Assembly: GCA_903822185.1 (NCBI GenBank)
Contig: CAIJOA010000011.1
Location: 248,001 to 312,000, forward strand
Direction of reading: 5' to 3'
Source: an uncultured Rhodospirillales bacterium
Lineage (GTDB): Bacteria; Pseudomonadota; Alphaproteobacteria; ATCC43930; CGMCC-115725
Length of the DNA stretch: 64,000 bases
Under the pieces are notes generated by a model. That model saw only the letters and a program-made list of their open reading frames with translations, made no database searches and was not told the DNA's origin. Shown here piece after piece: positions 52,384 to 60,639 of the stretch (position 1 is its first letter; each line of letters starts with the position of its first letter). A program made the translations under genes and the position numbers.

Positions 52384-52779
52384 TTAAAGGGATGCACCGC
52401 GAGTCAGTTTTCGCATCTTGAGCCGCAGCGCCATATTCTCTTCCGCGACTTCGGCGAAATTTCGCCGCTGTACGAAAAGGATCCGGCAGACGAGCGCCAC
52501 AACCCCGACATAGAGCAGCAGCGTGATGCCGTAACGGCCGCTCGCGAGTTGGAACGATCCATAAGGCGGCAAGAAGTAAAACCACGTCACGATCGCCGCG
52601 ATCAACACAGCGAGCGCCGCCGACAATCCACCGCCGATCGCAACCGTGACCATCGCTGCCGGCAATAAAATTAAATACGGCGCCTCAATACCGAACGTCG
52701 CCAATTCAAGCGCCGCGATGGTCGTGAATCCCATGATCGCAATGGCGACGCATAGATGGAATCGCAATTCCAACTTCAT
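52384..52779 (-). CDS. Stand-alone DUF4118 (KdpD-like) membrane protein
   Basis: A 131-residue protein with four hydrophobic helices and the DUF4118 pattern (APYLILLPAAMVTVAIGGGLSAALAVLIAAIVTWFYFLPPYGSF). In KdpD and related histidine kinases this module is the membrane sensor; here it stands alone and ends in a short basic/coiled tail (NFAEVAEENMALRLKMRKL). The ATG at 52779 begins the first helix; the longer reading to 53049 is out of place. Role unknown, possibly stress-related. Confidence 0.72.
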   Translation of the reverse strand: MKLELRFHLCVAIAIMGFTTIAALELATFGIEAPYLILLPAAMVTVAIGGGLSAALAVLIAAIVTWFYFLPPYGSFQLASGRYGITLLLYVGVVALVCRILFVQRRNFAEVAEENMALRLKMRKLTRGASL

Positions 52780-52823
52780 GACTGCCCCTCGGTAGCCTTT
52801 GGCGTCAGGCTGGACGAAACGTC

Positions 52824-53000
52824 TCAGCCCCAGCGCCGCTGATTTTCCGTCAATCTCATATGTGATTCGATTTTTCCGGCTAGCAACTGCCGGTGCATGT
52901 AGCGACGGTAACGTCCATCGCGAAATGCGTAGCCACCCCAGAAGCCGAGCATAAAAATGACGGCAATGACGCAGGCCAAGATGAGAATAACGTCCAACAT
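52824..53000 (-). CDS. Small single-pass membrane protein
   Basis: A 58-residue protein with one N-terminal transmembrane helix (MLDVILILACVIAVIFMLGFWGGYAF) and a basic cytoplasmic tail (RDGRYRRYMHRQLLAGKIESH). A GGGGGG ribosome site lies six bases before the ATG at 53000. It lies upstream of, and on the same strand as, the DUF4118 gene. Not recognised as a named family. Confidence 0.6.
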   Translation of the reverse strand: MLDVILILACVIAVIFMLGFWGGYAFRDGRYRRYMHRQLLAGKIESHMRLTENQRRWG

Positions 53001-53242
53001 GCCAACCCCCCGATTGACTGTTTCTCCCCAGCGCAAACCCTACACCCATCCTTTCGGCGCAAGCACGCGCTTTTTATTGAATCATCGCTTCTTTCGCGCA
53101 GATCGCCTTTAGCGACGGATATATTTCTTCGATACAGTGTTATTGCACAGATCGATGAATTGCCTGCTGAGGGCAATGCAGTGCTAAACTACCCTCGGAA
53201 GACGATGTCACGATAACGCTTACCCTGAACGCTGGAGAGTTT

Positions 53243-53494
53243 ATGTCGGTCTTAGCTTGGATCTTTTTGGGACTGATCGCCGGCTTCATTGCCAGCAAGA
53301 TCGTCAATCGTACAGGATCTGGCTTACTGCTCGATATCGTCCTCGGCATCGTCGGCGCGATGATCGGCGGTTGGATTATGACGAACCTGGGCGAAGCGGG
53401 TGTGACCGGCTTTAATCTCTACAGCATGTTGGTCGCCGTCTTAGGTGCTGTCGTGCTTCTGGTCGTCGTTCATCTGATTCGACGCGTTGTTTGA
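53243..53494 (+). CDS. GlsB/YeaQ/YmgE family stress membrane protein
   Basis: An 83-residue transglycosylase-associated (YeaQ/YmgE/GlsB) protein with three helices: AWIFLGLIAGFIASKIV, LLLDIVLGIVGAMIGGWIM and YSMLVAVLGAVVLLVVVHLIRRV, with the typical glycine spacing. Such proteins are induced by envelope or osmotic stress. GGAG precedes the ATG. Its stop overlaps the next start (TGATG). Confidence 0.93.
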   Translation: MSVLAWIFLGLIAGFIASKIVNRTGSGLLLDIVLGIVGAMIGGWIMTNLGEAGVTGFNLYSMLVAVLGAVVLLVVVHLIRRVV

Positions 53495-53784
53495 TGGCGC
53501 GCAATCCTTGGTTCGATATCGGCTTCAATGCCTGGATGCTGACCGTCGAGGCCGCGACGGTGATCGGCCTCAGAACAATGAAAGTTGCCGCTGGTGGTAC
53601 ACTTGCCGCTGACGAGATGCAGTTGATGAGCAGCGAGAAGATCAAAGCTATGCTGTCCCTGCAAACCATGGCGATGTCGGGAAAATTGGGCAGCTCGGCC
53701 CCGCACGCGGCGTCCCGCATCCTGACGCATTACCGGCGCAAGGTTCGCGCCAATCGCCGTCGGCTATCGAAGACCGACGATTGA
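53494..53784 (+). CDS. Conserved small hypothetical protein
   Basis: A 96-residue protein translationally coupled to the GlsB gene (ATG at 53494 overlapping the TGA). It contains AWMLTVEAATVIGLRTMKVAAGGTLAADEMQLMSSEKI and ends HYRRKVRANRRRL, a pattern shared with small alphaproteobacterial proteins sometimes labelled antifreeze-like or phasin-like. It looks all-helical and amphipathic and has no signal peptide. Function unknown. Confidence 0.72.
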   Translation: MARNPWFDIGFNAWMLTVEAATVIGLRTMKVAAGGTLAADEMQLMSSEKIKAMLSLQTMAMSGKLGSSAPHAASRILTHYRRKVRANRRRLSKTDD

Positions 53785-53827
53785 CACGCGCCAATAGTTA
53801 AATCTTCCCATACTTAAATCTTGAAGG

Positions 53828-53852
53828 GGAACGAATTGCGGCATTGCCGGTT
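53828..53852 (+). promoter_or_regulatory. EcfG-type general stress promoter
   Basis: GGAAC (53828-53832), a 17-base spacer and GTT (53850-53852) fit the alphaproteobacterial extracytoplasmic sigma EcfG consensus (GGAAC-N16/17-GTT). It precedes the PRC-barrel lipoprotein gene by about 150 bases. An identical arrangement occurs at 54838-54862. No sigma-70 boxes were evident. Confidence 0.68.
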
Positions 53853-54004
53853 AGGTAACTGGCGCCGCGTCCATGAATACGGCCGCGCCTCCTGCCGGGT
53901 CTGACCAATCTTGATGGCGAGACGGAAGGCGGCGGTGCGTTTCATCTAGCGAAGCCAAGACTCTTTTTGGTCAACGCATAGATTTAAACGCACGAGGTCA
54001 TTCC

Positions 54005-54817
54005 ATGAATCACAAACTCGCCTTCTCCCTTCTCGCCTGCCTTGCTGCGACGAGCTGCGCGCCGATGCCGCCGCCGGAAGTCGCTTCGCGGATCAATTTC
54101 AATGCCGGCATTTGGGACAACGAACCGCTGGTGCCGCCGGCCGGTTACATCACCGTGACGCAAGGCAGTGCGCTGATCGGTGCGCCGCTTTATGACAGCA
54201 ATGGTATGAGCGTCGCGTCCATCAATTATCTCTTGGCCGACCCCGTCACCGGTCAAGCTCATTACATCGTCGTTTCCAGCCCGGCCCTCGCCTCTTACGT
54301 CATCGTGCCGATCGCGGCACTGCAGATTTCGCCTGATCGTATCACCGCCGACGTACCGCAAGGCGCACTGATGCGTTTGCCGCGTCTGCAAGCAGATGCG
54401 TTCGTCTATCGCTATCCGCGCACGGCGATGGCGATGCCGCTGGTCGCGCCTTTAACGCCGGTTGCTGTCGCGGTCGTCTTGCCGCCGGCACTGCCGCCGA
54501 TGGCTCCCGCGGTCGAGCCGCTTAATCTCATGAGCCGCGGCAGCATCGTCGGCTACACCGTGTTCGATGCCAACGGCCAACCGGTCGGCACCGTCAACGC
54601 GGTTTCGGCACGGCCTGGCACCGGCGAGATCCGCTACGTCGTCGTCGCGAGTCCGAATTTCGGGTTCGATAACTTCATCGTCATTCCGGCGCCGAACGCA
54701 CAAGCGCGTGGCAACAATTCTGTCGTGCTAACCGCATCGGCCGGAAACTGGATGCAGGCACCGCGCTACAACAGCGGCCAGCTTCGCCAGATGTACGGAT
54801 CAAGCGGCGTTTATTGA
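54005..54817 (+). CDS. Exported lipoprotein with two PRC-barrel domains
   Basis: A 270-residue protein. A signal peptide ends at a lipobox (TSC, lipid Cys18). Two PRC-barrel-like units follow: GSALIGAPLYDSNGMSVASINYLLADPVTGQAHYIVV (about 54-90) and GSIVGYTVFDANGQPVGTVNAVSARPGTGEIRYVVV (about 180-215), joined by a Pro/Ala-rich linker. PRC-barrels usually occur in cytoplasmic or photosynthetic proteins; tandem exported copies are typical of alphaproteobacterial envelope-stress genes. GAGG lies eight bases upstream. It is controlled by the EcfG-type promoter above. Confidence 0.82.
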   Translation: MNHKLAFSLLACLAATSCAPMPPPEVASRINFNAGIWDNEPLVPPAGYITVTQGSALIGAPLYDSNGMSVASINYLLADPVTGQAHYIVVSSPALASYVIVPIAALQISPDRITADVPQGALMRLPRLQADAFVYRYPRTAMAMPLVAPLTPVAVAVVLPPALPPMAPAVEPLNLMSRGSIVGYTVFDANGQPVGTVNAVSARPGTGEIRYVVVASPNFGFDNFIVIPAPNAQARGNNSVVLTASAGNWMQAPRYNSGQLRQMYGSSGVY

Positions 54818-54837
54818 GCACAACTGGACATTCGATC

Positions 54838-54862
54838 GGAACCAAGTTTTCGATCGAATGTT
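54838..54862 (+). promoter_or_regulatory. EcfG-type promoter overlapping an inverted repeat
   Basis: GGAAC (54838-54842), 17 bases, and GTT (54860-54862) match the EcfG consensus. The same DNA forms an inverted repeat, CATTCGATCG (54829-54838) with CGATCGAATG (54851-54860), so it may also be a protein-binding site or a hairpin end of the upstream transcript. The promoter serves the lipoprotein gene at 54897. Confidence 0.65.
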
Positions 54863-54896
54863 TGGATGACAACGATTTTAAGATAGGAGCGATGTC

Positions 54897-55142
54897 ATGC
54901 GTAAATATTGGGTAGCGACTGCCTTCGTCGTCAGCTCTCTTACCCTTGCCGCTTGCGGTCAAACGCCGGGATGCCGTGCGCTGACGGGCGGCGCCATCGG
55001 TGCAGCCGGCGGTGCGGCCTTGGGCGCGATCGGCGGCAATCCTGGTCTTGGCGCGGTGGCCGGCGGTGTAGCCGGTGCAGCGGCTGGCGGCCTGACCTCG
55101 CCGAATGCGGTCTCCGCGGGTCCGTCACCCGTCTGCTACTAA
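54897..55142 (+). CDS. Glycine-zipper lipoprotein (paralogue)
   Basis: An 81-residue lipoprotein: signal MRKYWVATAFVVSSLTLAAC (Cys20), then GQTPGCRALTGGAIGAAGGAALGAIGG and further GAxxG units, ending LTSPNAVSAGPSPVCY. It shares the LAACGQT.G.RAL.G.AIGA frame with the protein at 42450-42701. AGGAG precedes the ATG. Two extra cysteines (positions 26 and 80) distinguish it. It lies behind the EcfG-type promoter and before a strong terminator. Confidence 0.85.
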   Translation: MRKYWVATAFVVSSLTLAACGQTPGCRALTGGAIGAAGGAALGAIGGNPGLGAVAGGVAGAAAGGLTSPNAVSAGPSPVCY

Positions 55143-55159
55143 TCCCACGCGAATGGGCA

Positions 55160-55200
55160 ACGCCGGCATTGTCGCGAGACGATGCCGGCGTTTTCTTTTT
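55160..55200 (+). terminator. Rho-independent terminator
   Basis: ACGCCGGCAT (55160-55169) and ATGCCGGCGT (55182-55191) form a perfect 10-bp stem with a 12-base loop, followed by TTTTCTTTTT. It ends the lipoprotein transcript. Confidence 0.9.
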
Positions 55201-55267
55201 CGCGTGCGCCTTCCCGATGCTGTGTTAGTTTTTCGCCAAGCGAAAAAACCTTTGGGAGGCAACTTTG

Positions 55268-56032
55268 ATGAATGAACTCGATCAAGCGCGCCGCGATCTC
55301 GTCATCGCAAACCGTATTCTCGCGCGCGAAGAGGTGGTCGATGCTTATGGCCATATCAGCATGCGGCATCCGACCGACCCCAGCAAATATCTGTTGTCAT
55401 GGTCGCGCAGTCCGGAACTGGTCGATGGCACCGATATCGTCGAATTCTATCTCGATGGCCGCAAGGTGAATGACGATGGACGGCCGCCTTATCTCGAACG
55501 GTTCATTCACGGCGCGATCTACGAAGCGAAACCCGAAGTGAAGGCCGTCGTTCACAGCCACGCCGAAGACATGCTGCCCTATGGTCTGACCGAAATGAAG
55601 CTGGTCCCGGTGATTCATTCGGGCAGCGTTATCGGCAACGACGTGCCGACCTGGGACATCGCCGATAATTTCGGCACCTCGACCAATCTGCTCGTCACCA
55701 ACATGGAACAGGGGCGCGATCTGGCGAAGTGCCTCGGCGATAACCGGCTTGTCTTGATGCGCGGGCACGGCTTTGCCGCGGCGGGGCGTTCACTCATGGA
55801 TACGGTACGCATCGGCGTTTATGCGCCGAAGAATGCGCGCGTTCATACGGCGGCGATGCGCTTCGGCGCCCTGAAGCCAATGCACCCTGGCGAGGTCGCC
55901 GCGCGTACAAATCTGTTCAATCCCGATACGGCCGAGATGTGGCGCGCTTGGGAATATTGGGCGCGCCGCGCCGGCGTCGCCAATCTTCTCGGTGAACCGC
56001 CAGCCGCCGCGACGGGACGCAAAAGCTCCTAA
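55268..56032 (+). CDS. Class II aldolase/adducin family protein
   Basis: A 254-residue class II aldolase (fuculose-1-phosphate aldolase-like). DAYGHISMRHP near the N-terminus and VHSHAEDMLPYGL (zinc-binding histidines) are typical, as is LMRGHGFAAAGRS with the third His. The ATG at 55268 follows GGGAGG by eight bases. Related proteins act as decarboxylases or aldolases on sugar phosphates and aromatic acids (for example hydroxyphthalate decarboxylase-like), so the substrate is open. It stands alone. Confidence 0.88.
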   Translation: MNELDQARRDLVIANRILAREEVVDAYGHISMRHPTDPSKYLLSWSRSPELVDGTDIVEFYLDGRKVNDDGRPPYLERFIHGAIYEAKPEVKAVVHSHAEDMLPYGLTEMKLVPVIHSGSVIGNDVPTWDIADNFGTSTNLLVTNMEQGRDLAKCLGDNRLVLMRGHGFAAAGRSLMDTVRIGVYAPKNARVHTAAMRFGALKPMHPGEVAARTNLFNPDTAEMWRAWEYWARRAGVANLLGEPPAAATGRKSS

Positions 56033-56144
56033 GCACGCAACCAAGTCTCGCCCTGCGATGAAGGCAGGGTGAGACTTGTGACGTCTTCTCGGAGAGAGTT
56101 CCGATCACGGCGCACAGCTCTTAACCAAGGCCCAAAACGAAAAG

Positions 56145-56168
56145 GGGCCGCACAACGAGGCGCGGCCC
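56145..56168 (-). terminator. Terminator after the amidase gene, with adjacent hairpins
   Basis: GGGCCGC (56145-56151) and GCGGCCC (56162-56168) form a hairpin that on the minus strand runs into CCTTTTCGTTTT, ending the amidase transcript. A separate 15-base inverted repeat (CAAGTCTCGCCCTGC at 56042-56056 with GCAGGGTGAGACTTG at 56064-56078) follows the aldolase gene and may end it. The rest of 56033-56279 shows no gene. Confidence 0.7.
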
Positions 56169-56279
56169 AAGTTCAGGGAGGAAAAGCCCGAAGGACTTAC
56201 AAACGCGGAGGATGAGCCCCGCACTGCACAGGCAATTTAGACGATTGCTCGTGAAAAAATCGTTAAGGCCTAAAGGGAC

Positions 56280-57098
56280 TTAAGCGCCGCTGCGCGCGAC
56301 CATATCGAAGTACGTGTTCACCGACTTGCTCAGCGCGCTTGCGACAACGGAGCGATAGCTGCCTTTGCGCAGTTCGGCTTCCTCGTCGTGATTCGATAGA
56401 CAGCCGATCTCGACCAATGCCGAGGGAATATCCGGGGCCTTCAACACGACGAACGCCGCCGAGCGATGCGTATTCGGCAGCAGGCGCACATGGCGGCCCA
56501 ATTCGCCGACGAGCTGTTGCGCCAGCTGGATCGACTGGTTGTTGGTTTCACGGCGGGCAAGATCGAACAGGATCTCGTTCACTTGCGGGTCGGGCGTGTA
56601 ATTGACGCCGGCGACGATGTCCGACCGGTTCTCACGCTCGGCGACGGCCGCGGCTTCGCGATCGGACGCTTTTTCCGACAAGGTGAAAACCGACGCGCCG
56701 CGGACGGTACGTTCCGGCAAGGCGTCGGCATGAACCGACAGGAACAGATCGGCCGTCCGTGCACGCGCGCGAATAACGCGTTCCTGCAACGGGACGAATT
56801 TGTCGCTGTTGCGGCTGAGATAGATGCGATAGCGCTTGGTCGCTTCGAGCTGGCGGGCAAGCTGCAGCGCGGTGTCGAGCACGACGTCTTTCTCATACGT
56901 ACCGACTCGGCCGATGCAGCCGGGATCGACCCCGCCGTGACCGGCATCGATGACGATCGTATAGGGCTTCGGCAAAGCCGGCCCCGCCGGGCGGCGCGCT
57001 TCAACGGCCCATGCGCTTTGGAACGGCGCGCTCAAACCAGCGGCAGCCGCAACCGAACTCAATCCCTGGAGGAAAAGACGCCGAGCGATACGATCCAT
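56280..57098 (-). CDS. N-acetylmuramoyl-L-alanine amidase (Amidase_3)
   Basis: A 272-residue zinc amidase that cuts between MurNAc and the stem peptide during cell separation. The signal MDRIARRLFLQG...AWA has the twin-arginine pattern (RRLFLQ), so export is probably via Tat. The catalytic zinc residues are His54 (DAGHGG), Glu69 (TYEKDV), His123 (SVHAD) and the catalytic Glu230 (ALVEIG). No AMIN domain is present between signal and catalytic domain. The gene is followed by a terminator. Confidence 0.92.
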   Translation of the reverse strand: MDRIARRLFLQGLSSVAAAAGLSAPFQSAWAVEARRPAGPALPKPYTIVIDAGHGGVDPGCIGRVGTYEKDVVLDTALQLARQLEATKRYRIYLSRNSDKFVPLQERVIRARARTADLFLSVHADALPERTVRGASVFTLSEKASDREAAAVAERENRSDIVAGVNYTPDPQVNEILFDLARRETNNQSIQLAQQLVGELGRHVRLLPNTHRSAAFVVLKAPDIPSALVEIGCLSNHDEEAELRKGSYRSVVASALSKSVNTYFDMVARSGA

Positions 57099-57222
57099 AG
57101 CGATGCCCCGAGCTGTTGCTCATTAATCGGAAATCTCTCAATCCGATTAAAGAACTCCAACATCAAAGCTAGGTTAATTCTCAGAAAAAGTCTATATCCA
57201 GTTGTGAATTAACGGTAAAAAA

Positions 57223-58218
57223 TTAGGAAGCCGTTAAATCTACCACAACCCTGCCGCGAACTTCTCCTTTGAGAATCTGCCTGCCCAGTTCCGGCAAGGC
57301 GGACAGCGGCACGGTTTCGGTAACGGCATCCAATTTTTCCGTCAGTAGATCGCGCGCGAGCTGATCCCAGGCCGCGCGGCGGCGGTCGATCGGGCATTTC
57401 ACGGAATCGATCCCCAGCAGGTTCACCCCGCGCAGCAAGAAAGGGATGACCGTGGTCGGCAGATCGCTGCCCCCGGCGAGACCACAGGATGCAACCGAGC
57501 CGCGATACCGGATTTGGGTCAGAAGATTGGCGAGCGTCGTCCCACCGACAGCATCGATCGCGCCTGCCCAGAGTTCGGTTGCCAAGGGCCGGGTCGGTGC
57601 TTGCGCCAACTCCGCCCGATCAAGGACCGTCGTCGCGCCGAGGCTTTTGAGGTGATCCGTGAGGGCCGGGCGACCGCTGGAGGCGGCAACCGGATAGCCC
57701 AGACCGGCCAACAAGATGATGGCCACGCTGCCAACGCCGCCCGCTGCGCCTGTCACCAAGACCTCGCCGGCTTCCGGCGTCAGCCCGTGATCTTCAAGCG
57801 CCATCACCGCGAGCATCGCCGTCAATCCCGCGGTTCCAATCGCCATCGCATGATGTAAGGAAAGTCCTTGTGGCCGTGGCACAAGTTGACTCGCCTGGAC
57901 TCGGGCCCGACTCGCATAACCACCCCATTGCGACTCGCCGACACCCCATCCGGTAAGAATAACCTCGTCGCCCACGCGATAATCGGGCGAGGTTGAATCG
58001 GCCACCACCCCGGCGAAATCGATGCCCGGCACGTGAGGATATTTCCGGACCAGCCGCCCAAGGCCGTTCAAAACGAGCCCGTCTTTATAATTGAGGGTCG
58101 AGTAGCGGACATCGACCGTGACCTCGCCCGGCGGCAGTTGCCCGTCGTCGAGCGTTGTCAGCCGCGAGGTGACCTTGCCCTCGGTTTCCTCCAGCAACAA
58201 CGCCTTGAAGCTTCCCAT
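57223..58218 (-). CDS. Acrylyl-CoA reductase-like MDR (AcuI/YhdH)
   Basis: A 331-residue medium-chain reductase of the AcuI/YhdH group: STLNYKDGLVLNGLGRLVRKYPHVPGIDFAGVV at the N-terminus, VTGAAGGVGSVAIILLAGLGY as nucleotide-binding motif, and YRGSVASCGLAGGSDLPTTVIPFLLRGVNLLGIDSV towards the end. AcuI reduces acryloyl-CoA to propionyl-CoA with NADPH. It is divergent from the dihydroorotase gene. Confidence 0.9.
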   Translation of the reverse strand: MGSFKALLLEETEGKVTSRLTTLDDGQLPPGEVTVDVRYSTLNYKDGLVLNGLGRLVRKYPHVPGIDFAGVVADSTSPDYRVGDEVILTGWGVGESQWGGYASRARVQASQLVPRPQGLSLHHAMAIGTAGLTAMLAVMALEDHGLTPEAGEVLVTGAAGGVGSVAIILLAGLGYPVAASSGRPALTDHLKSLGATTVLDRAELAQAPTRPLATELWAGAIDAVGGTTLANLLTQIRYRGSVASCGLAGGSDLPTTVIPFLLRGVNLLGIDSVKCPIDRRRAAWDQLARDLLTEKLDAVTETVPLSALPELGRQILKGEVRGRVVVDLTAS

Positions 58219-58305
58219 CCCCTCGCCTCCCCCAATTGTGGCCGCTCGCCCGGGCCGCCTCTATATTAGCAACCCCGCGCGCAGACATGTCGAAACGGAG
58301 CGACC

Positions 58306-59340
58306 TTGGACAGCATCACCATCCGCCGGCCCGACGACTGGCATGTGCATCTGCGCGACGGGGCCATGCTCAAGGCGGTCGTGCCGGAGACGGCGCGGGA
58401 ATTCGGACGGGCGATCGTGATGCCCAATCTGGTACCGCCGGTAACGACCGTGGCCGCCGCCGAGGCCTACCGGGCGCGCATCCTCGCCGCCCTGCCCGCC
58501 GGGTCGCGTTTCACCCCGCTGATGACCGCCTACCTGACCGATGCCAGCAACGCCGACGAGATCGCGCGTGGGTTCGAGAGCAAGGTTTTCACCGCCGCCA
58601 AGCTTTATCCCGCCAACGCGACGACCAATTCGGCGTCGGGCGTCACCGACCTCGCCAAGATCGCGCCGGTGTTGGCGCGCATGGAGCAGCTCGGCATGCC
58701 GCTGCTGATCCATGGCGAAGTTACGGACCCCGCAATCGACGTGTTCGACCGCGAGGCGGTGTTCATCGAGCGCATCCTGATCAAGCTGATGCGCGATTTT
58801 CCCGCTCTCAAGATCGTGCTCGAACATATCACGACGAAAGACGCGGCGGATTTCGTTGCGGCGGCCGGACCGACCCTCGCGGCGACGATCACCGCGCATC
58901 ACCTTGTCATCAATCGCAACGCGATCTTTCAAGGCGGCTTGCGGCCGCACATGTATTGTCTGCCGATTGCCAAGCGCGAGATTCATCGCCTGGCCCTGCG
59001 CCAAGCCGCGACATCGGGCGATGCGAAATTTTTCCTCGGCACCGACAGCGCACCGCATCCGATCCACGACAAGGAAAAAGACTGCGGCTGTGCCGGTATC
59101 TTCACCGCGCCGGTTGCGCTCGAAATCTATGCGCAGGTTTTCGATGAAGAGAACGCACTGACCAAGCTGGAAGCCTTCGCCAGCCTCAACGGCCCCCGCT
59201 TCTATAAATTGCCACCCAACGAGGATCGCGTGACGCTGCGACGGGAAGCGATGCAAGTACCAGACGCGATCACCGGCGATGCCGGCGCCGTTCAAACCTT
59301 CCTCGCCGGACAAACGATCGCCTGGCGTATTAAGCTCTAA
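58306..59340 (+). CDS. pyrC: Dihydroorotase (class II, PyrC)
   Basis: A 344-residue E. coli-type dihydroorotase, which closes carbamoyl-aspartate to dihydroorotate in pyrimidine synthesis. [10 protein letters not shown] provides zinc ligands His13 and His15; [12 protein letters not shown] carries the carboxylated-lysine region, LLIHGEV and EHITTKDA the other histidines, and LGTDSAPH the catalytic Asp. The start is TTG at 58306, with CGGAG seven bases upstream; no better start exists. A family B repeat follows. Confidence 0.95.
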   Translation: MDSITIRRPDDWHVHLRDGAMLKAVVPETAREFGRAIVMPNLVPPVTTVAAAEAYRARILAALPAGSRFTPLMTAYLTDASNADEIARGFESKVFTAAKLYPANATTNSASGVTDLAKIAPVLARMEQLGMPLLIHGEVTDPAIDVFDREAVFIERILIKLMRDFPALKIVLEHITTKDAADFVAAAGPTLAATITAHHLVINRNAIFQGGLRPHMYCLPIAKREIHRLALRQAATSGDAKFFLGTDSAPHPIHDKEKDCGCAGIFTAPVALEIYAQVFDEENALTKLEAFASLNGPRFYKLPPNEDRVTLRREAMQVPDAITGDAGAVQTFLAGQTIAWRIKL

Positions 59341-59346
59341 ACTTTA

Positions 59347-59420
59347 CCGTCATTGCGAGCGTAGCGAAGCAATCCAGTCGGCGGACACACTGGATTGCTT
59401 CGCTACGCTCGCAATGACGA
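59347..59420. repeat. REP-like palindromic element, family B (copy 2)
   Basis: CGTCATTGCGAGCGTAGCGA...AGCAATCCAGT and the mirrored ACTGGATTGCTTCGCTACGC...TCGCAATGACG form a nearly perfect inverted repeat. The arms match copy 1 at 36050-36127. It lies after pyrC. Confidence 0.88.
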
Positions 59421-59538
59421 GACAAGAAATTTTCCTTGGCGCACTGGACATTGGCCGCTTATTCTTGACGCATAACAACTGTCGTGGGCGACGCGCATAA
59501 CATAACAAACGCGCGCCTTACTTACTGGGGGGACTTCC

Positions 59539-60600
59539 ATGAGCCATTCGGCCAAGAGCGATAACGCGCGTCTTATCACCACACGGCGGACCATTCTCGG
59601 CGGCATGACGGCGTTCGGGGCGAGCGCCATGCTTCCCGCGAGCGTCCGCGTCGCCGAAGCAGCGATGCCCAAGAAGCATCAGCGCATCGACGTGCATCAT
59701 CATTTCGTCCTGCCCGATTATGCCGAGCGCGGCGGCAAGACCCCGCCGCTCAAGAATTGGAGCGTGCAGAAATCCCTTGAGGATATGGATAAAGGCGGCG
59801 TCACCACCGCGATGCTGTCGGTCACGACGCCGACGCTGCAGGTCTATGCTGTCAACGGCAACATGATGGACCCGACGCTGATCCGGCGCTCAAACGAAAT
59901 CGGAACGCGGATCGTTACCGATCATCCCAGCAAGTTCGGCATGTTCGCGACCCTGCCCCTAACCGACCCGGATGCGAGCCTCAAAGAAATCGAATATGTC
60001 TATGACACGCTGAAGGTCGATGGCATCGCGCTCTTCACCAGCTATGGCAATCAATGGCTGGGCAATGCCGTTTTCGATCCGGTCTTTGCCGAACTCAATC
60101 GCCGCAAGGCGGTGATCTATACCCATCCGGTTTCGCCGACCTGCTGCACCGGCCTCATCAAAGAGGTGAACGAGTCAGAGATCGAATACGGGACGGACAC
60201 GTCGCGCGCGATCGCTAGCATGGTCTTCACCGGCGCGTCGCAACGCTTCCCCGACATCCGGATGATCTTCTCGCATGGCGGCGGTACCGTGCCGTTCCTG
60301 ATCCGACGCTTCTTGAAGGACGCGAAGGGCACGCCGGCGCTCGCGAAGATTCTGCCGAACGGCTTTATGCCTGAGTTGCTACGCTTCTATTTCGATATCG
60401 CGCAAATTCCGATCCGCGCGCCGCTGCTCGCGCTGAAGGACGTGATCCCTGTCCCGCACCTCGTCTTCGGCACAGACTATCCCTACCTCACCGCCGCCGA
60501 ACATGTCGAAGGCTTGAAGGAAGCGAAAGTCTTCACGGCAAAGGAATTACGGATGATCGACGAGGGTGTCGCGAATTTGGTGCCGCGACTGAAAGCGTAA
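59539..60600 (+). CDS. Exported (Tat-type) amidohydrolase-2 family protein
   Basis: A 353-residue protein whose N-terminus TTRRTILGGMTAFGASAMLPASV is a twin-arginine signal, followed by a metal-dependent hydrolase domain: RIDVHHHFVLPDY (metal HxH), MIFSHGGGTVPFL and HLVFGTDYPY. It resembles the cytoplasmic paralogue at 30231-31163. GGGGGGA precedes the ATG. A Tat-exported ACMSD-like enzyme would act on a substrate in the periplasm after cofactor loading in the cytoplasm. Confidence 0.87.
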   Translation: MSHSAKSDNARLITTRRTILGGMTAFGASAMLPASVRVAEAAMPKKHQRIDVHHHFVLPDYAERGGKTPPLKNWSVQKSLEDMDKGGVTTAMLSVTTPTLQVYAVNGNMMDPTLIRRSNEIGTRIVTDHPSKFGMFATLPLTDPDASLKEIEYVYDTLKVDGIALFTSYGNQWLGNAVFDPVFAELNRRKAVIYTHPVSPTCCTGLIKEVNESEIEYGTDTSRAIASMVFTGASQRFPDIRMIFSHGGGTVPFLIRRFLKDAKGTPALAKILPNGFMPELLRFYFDIAQIPIRAPLLALKDVIPVPHLVFGTDYPYLTAAEHVEGLKEAKVFTAKELRMIDEGVANLVPRLKA

Positions 60601-60639
60601 AACGCGCAGCGAGGTATAGCCCTCGCCGCGCTGCCGATC

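Noticed and set aside
52016-52585. 189-codon minus-strand frame across the small exported protein
   Set aside because: No ribosome site or recognisable features, and it overlaps two better supported genes.
53196-53222. EcfG-type promoter before the GlsB gene (GGAAG...GCTT)
   Set aside because: Both boxes deviate from GGAAC and GTT, so the match is not better than chance.
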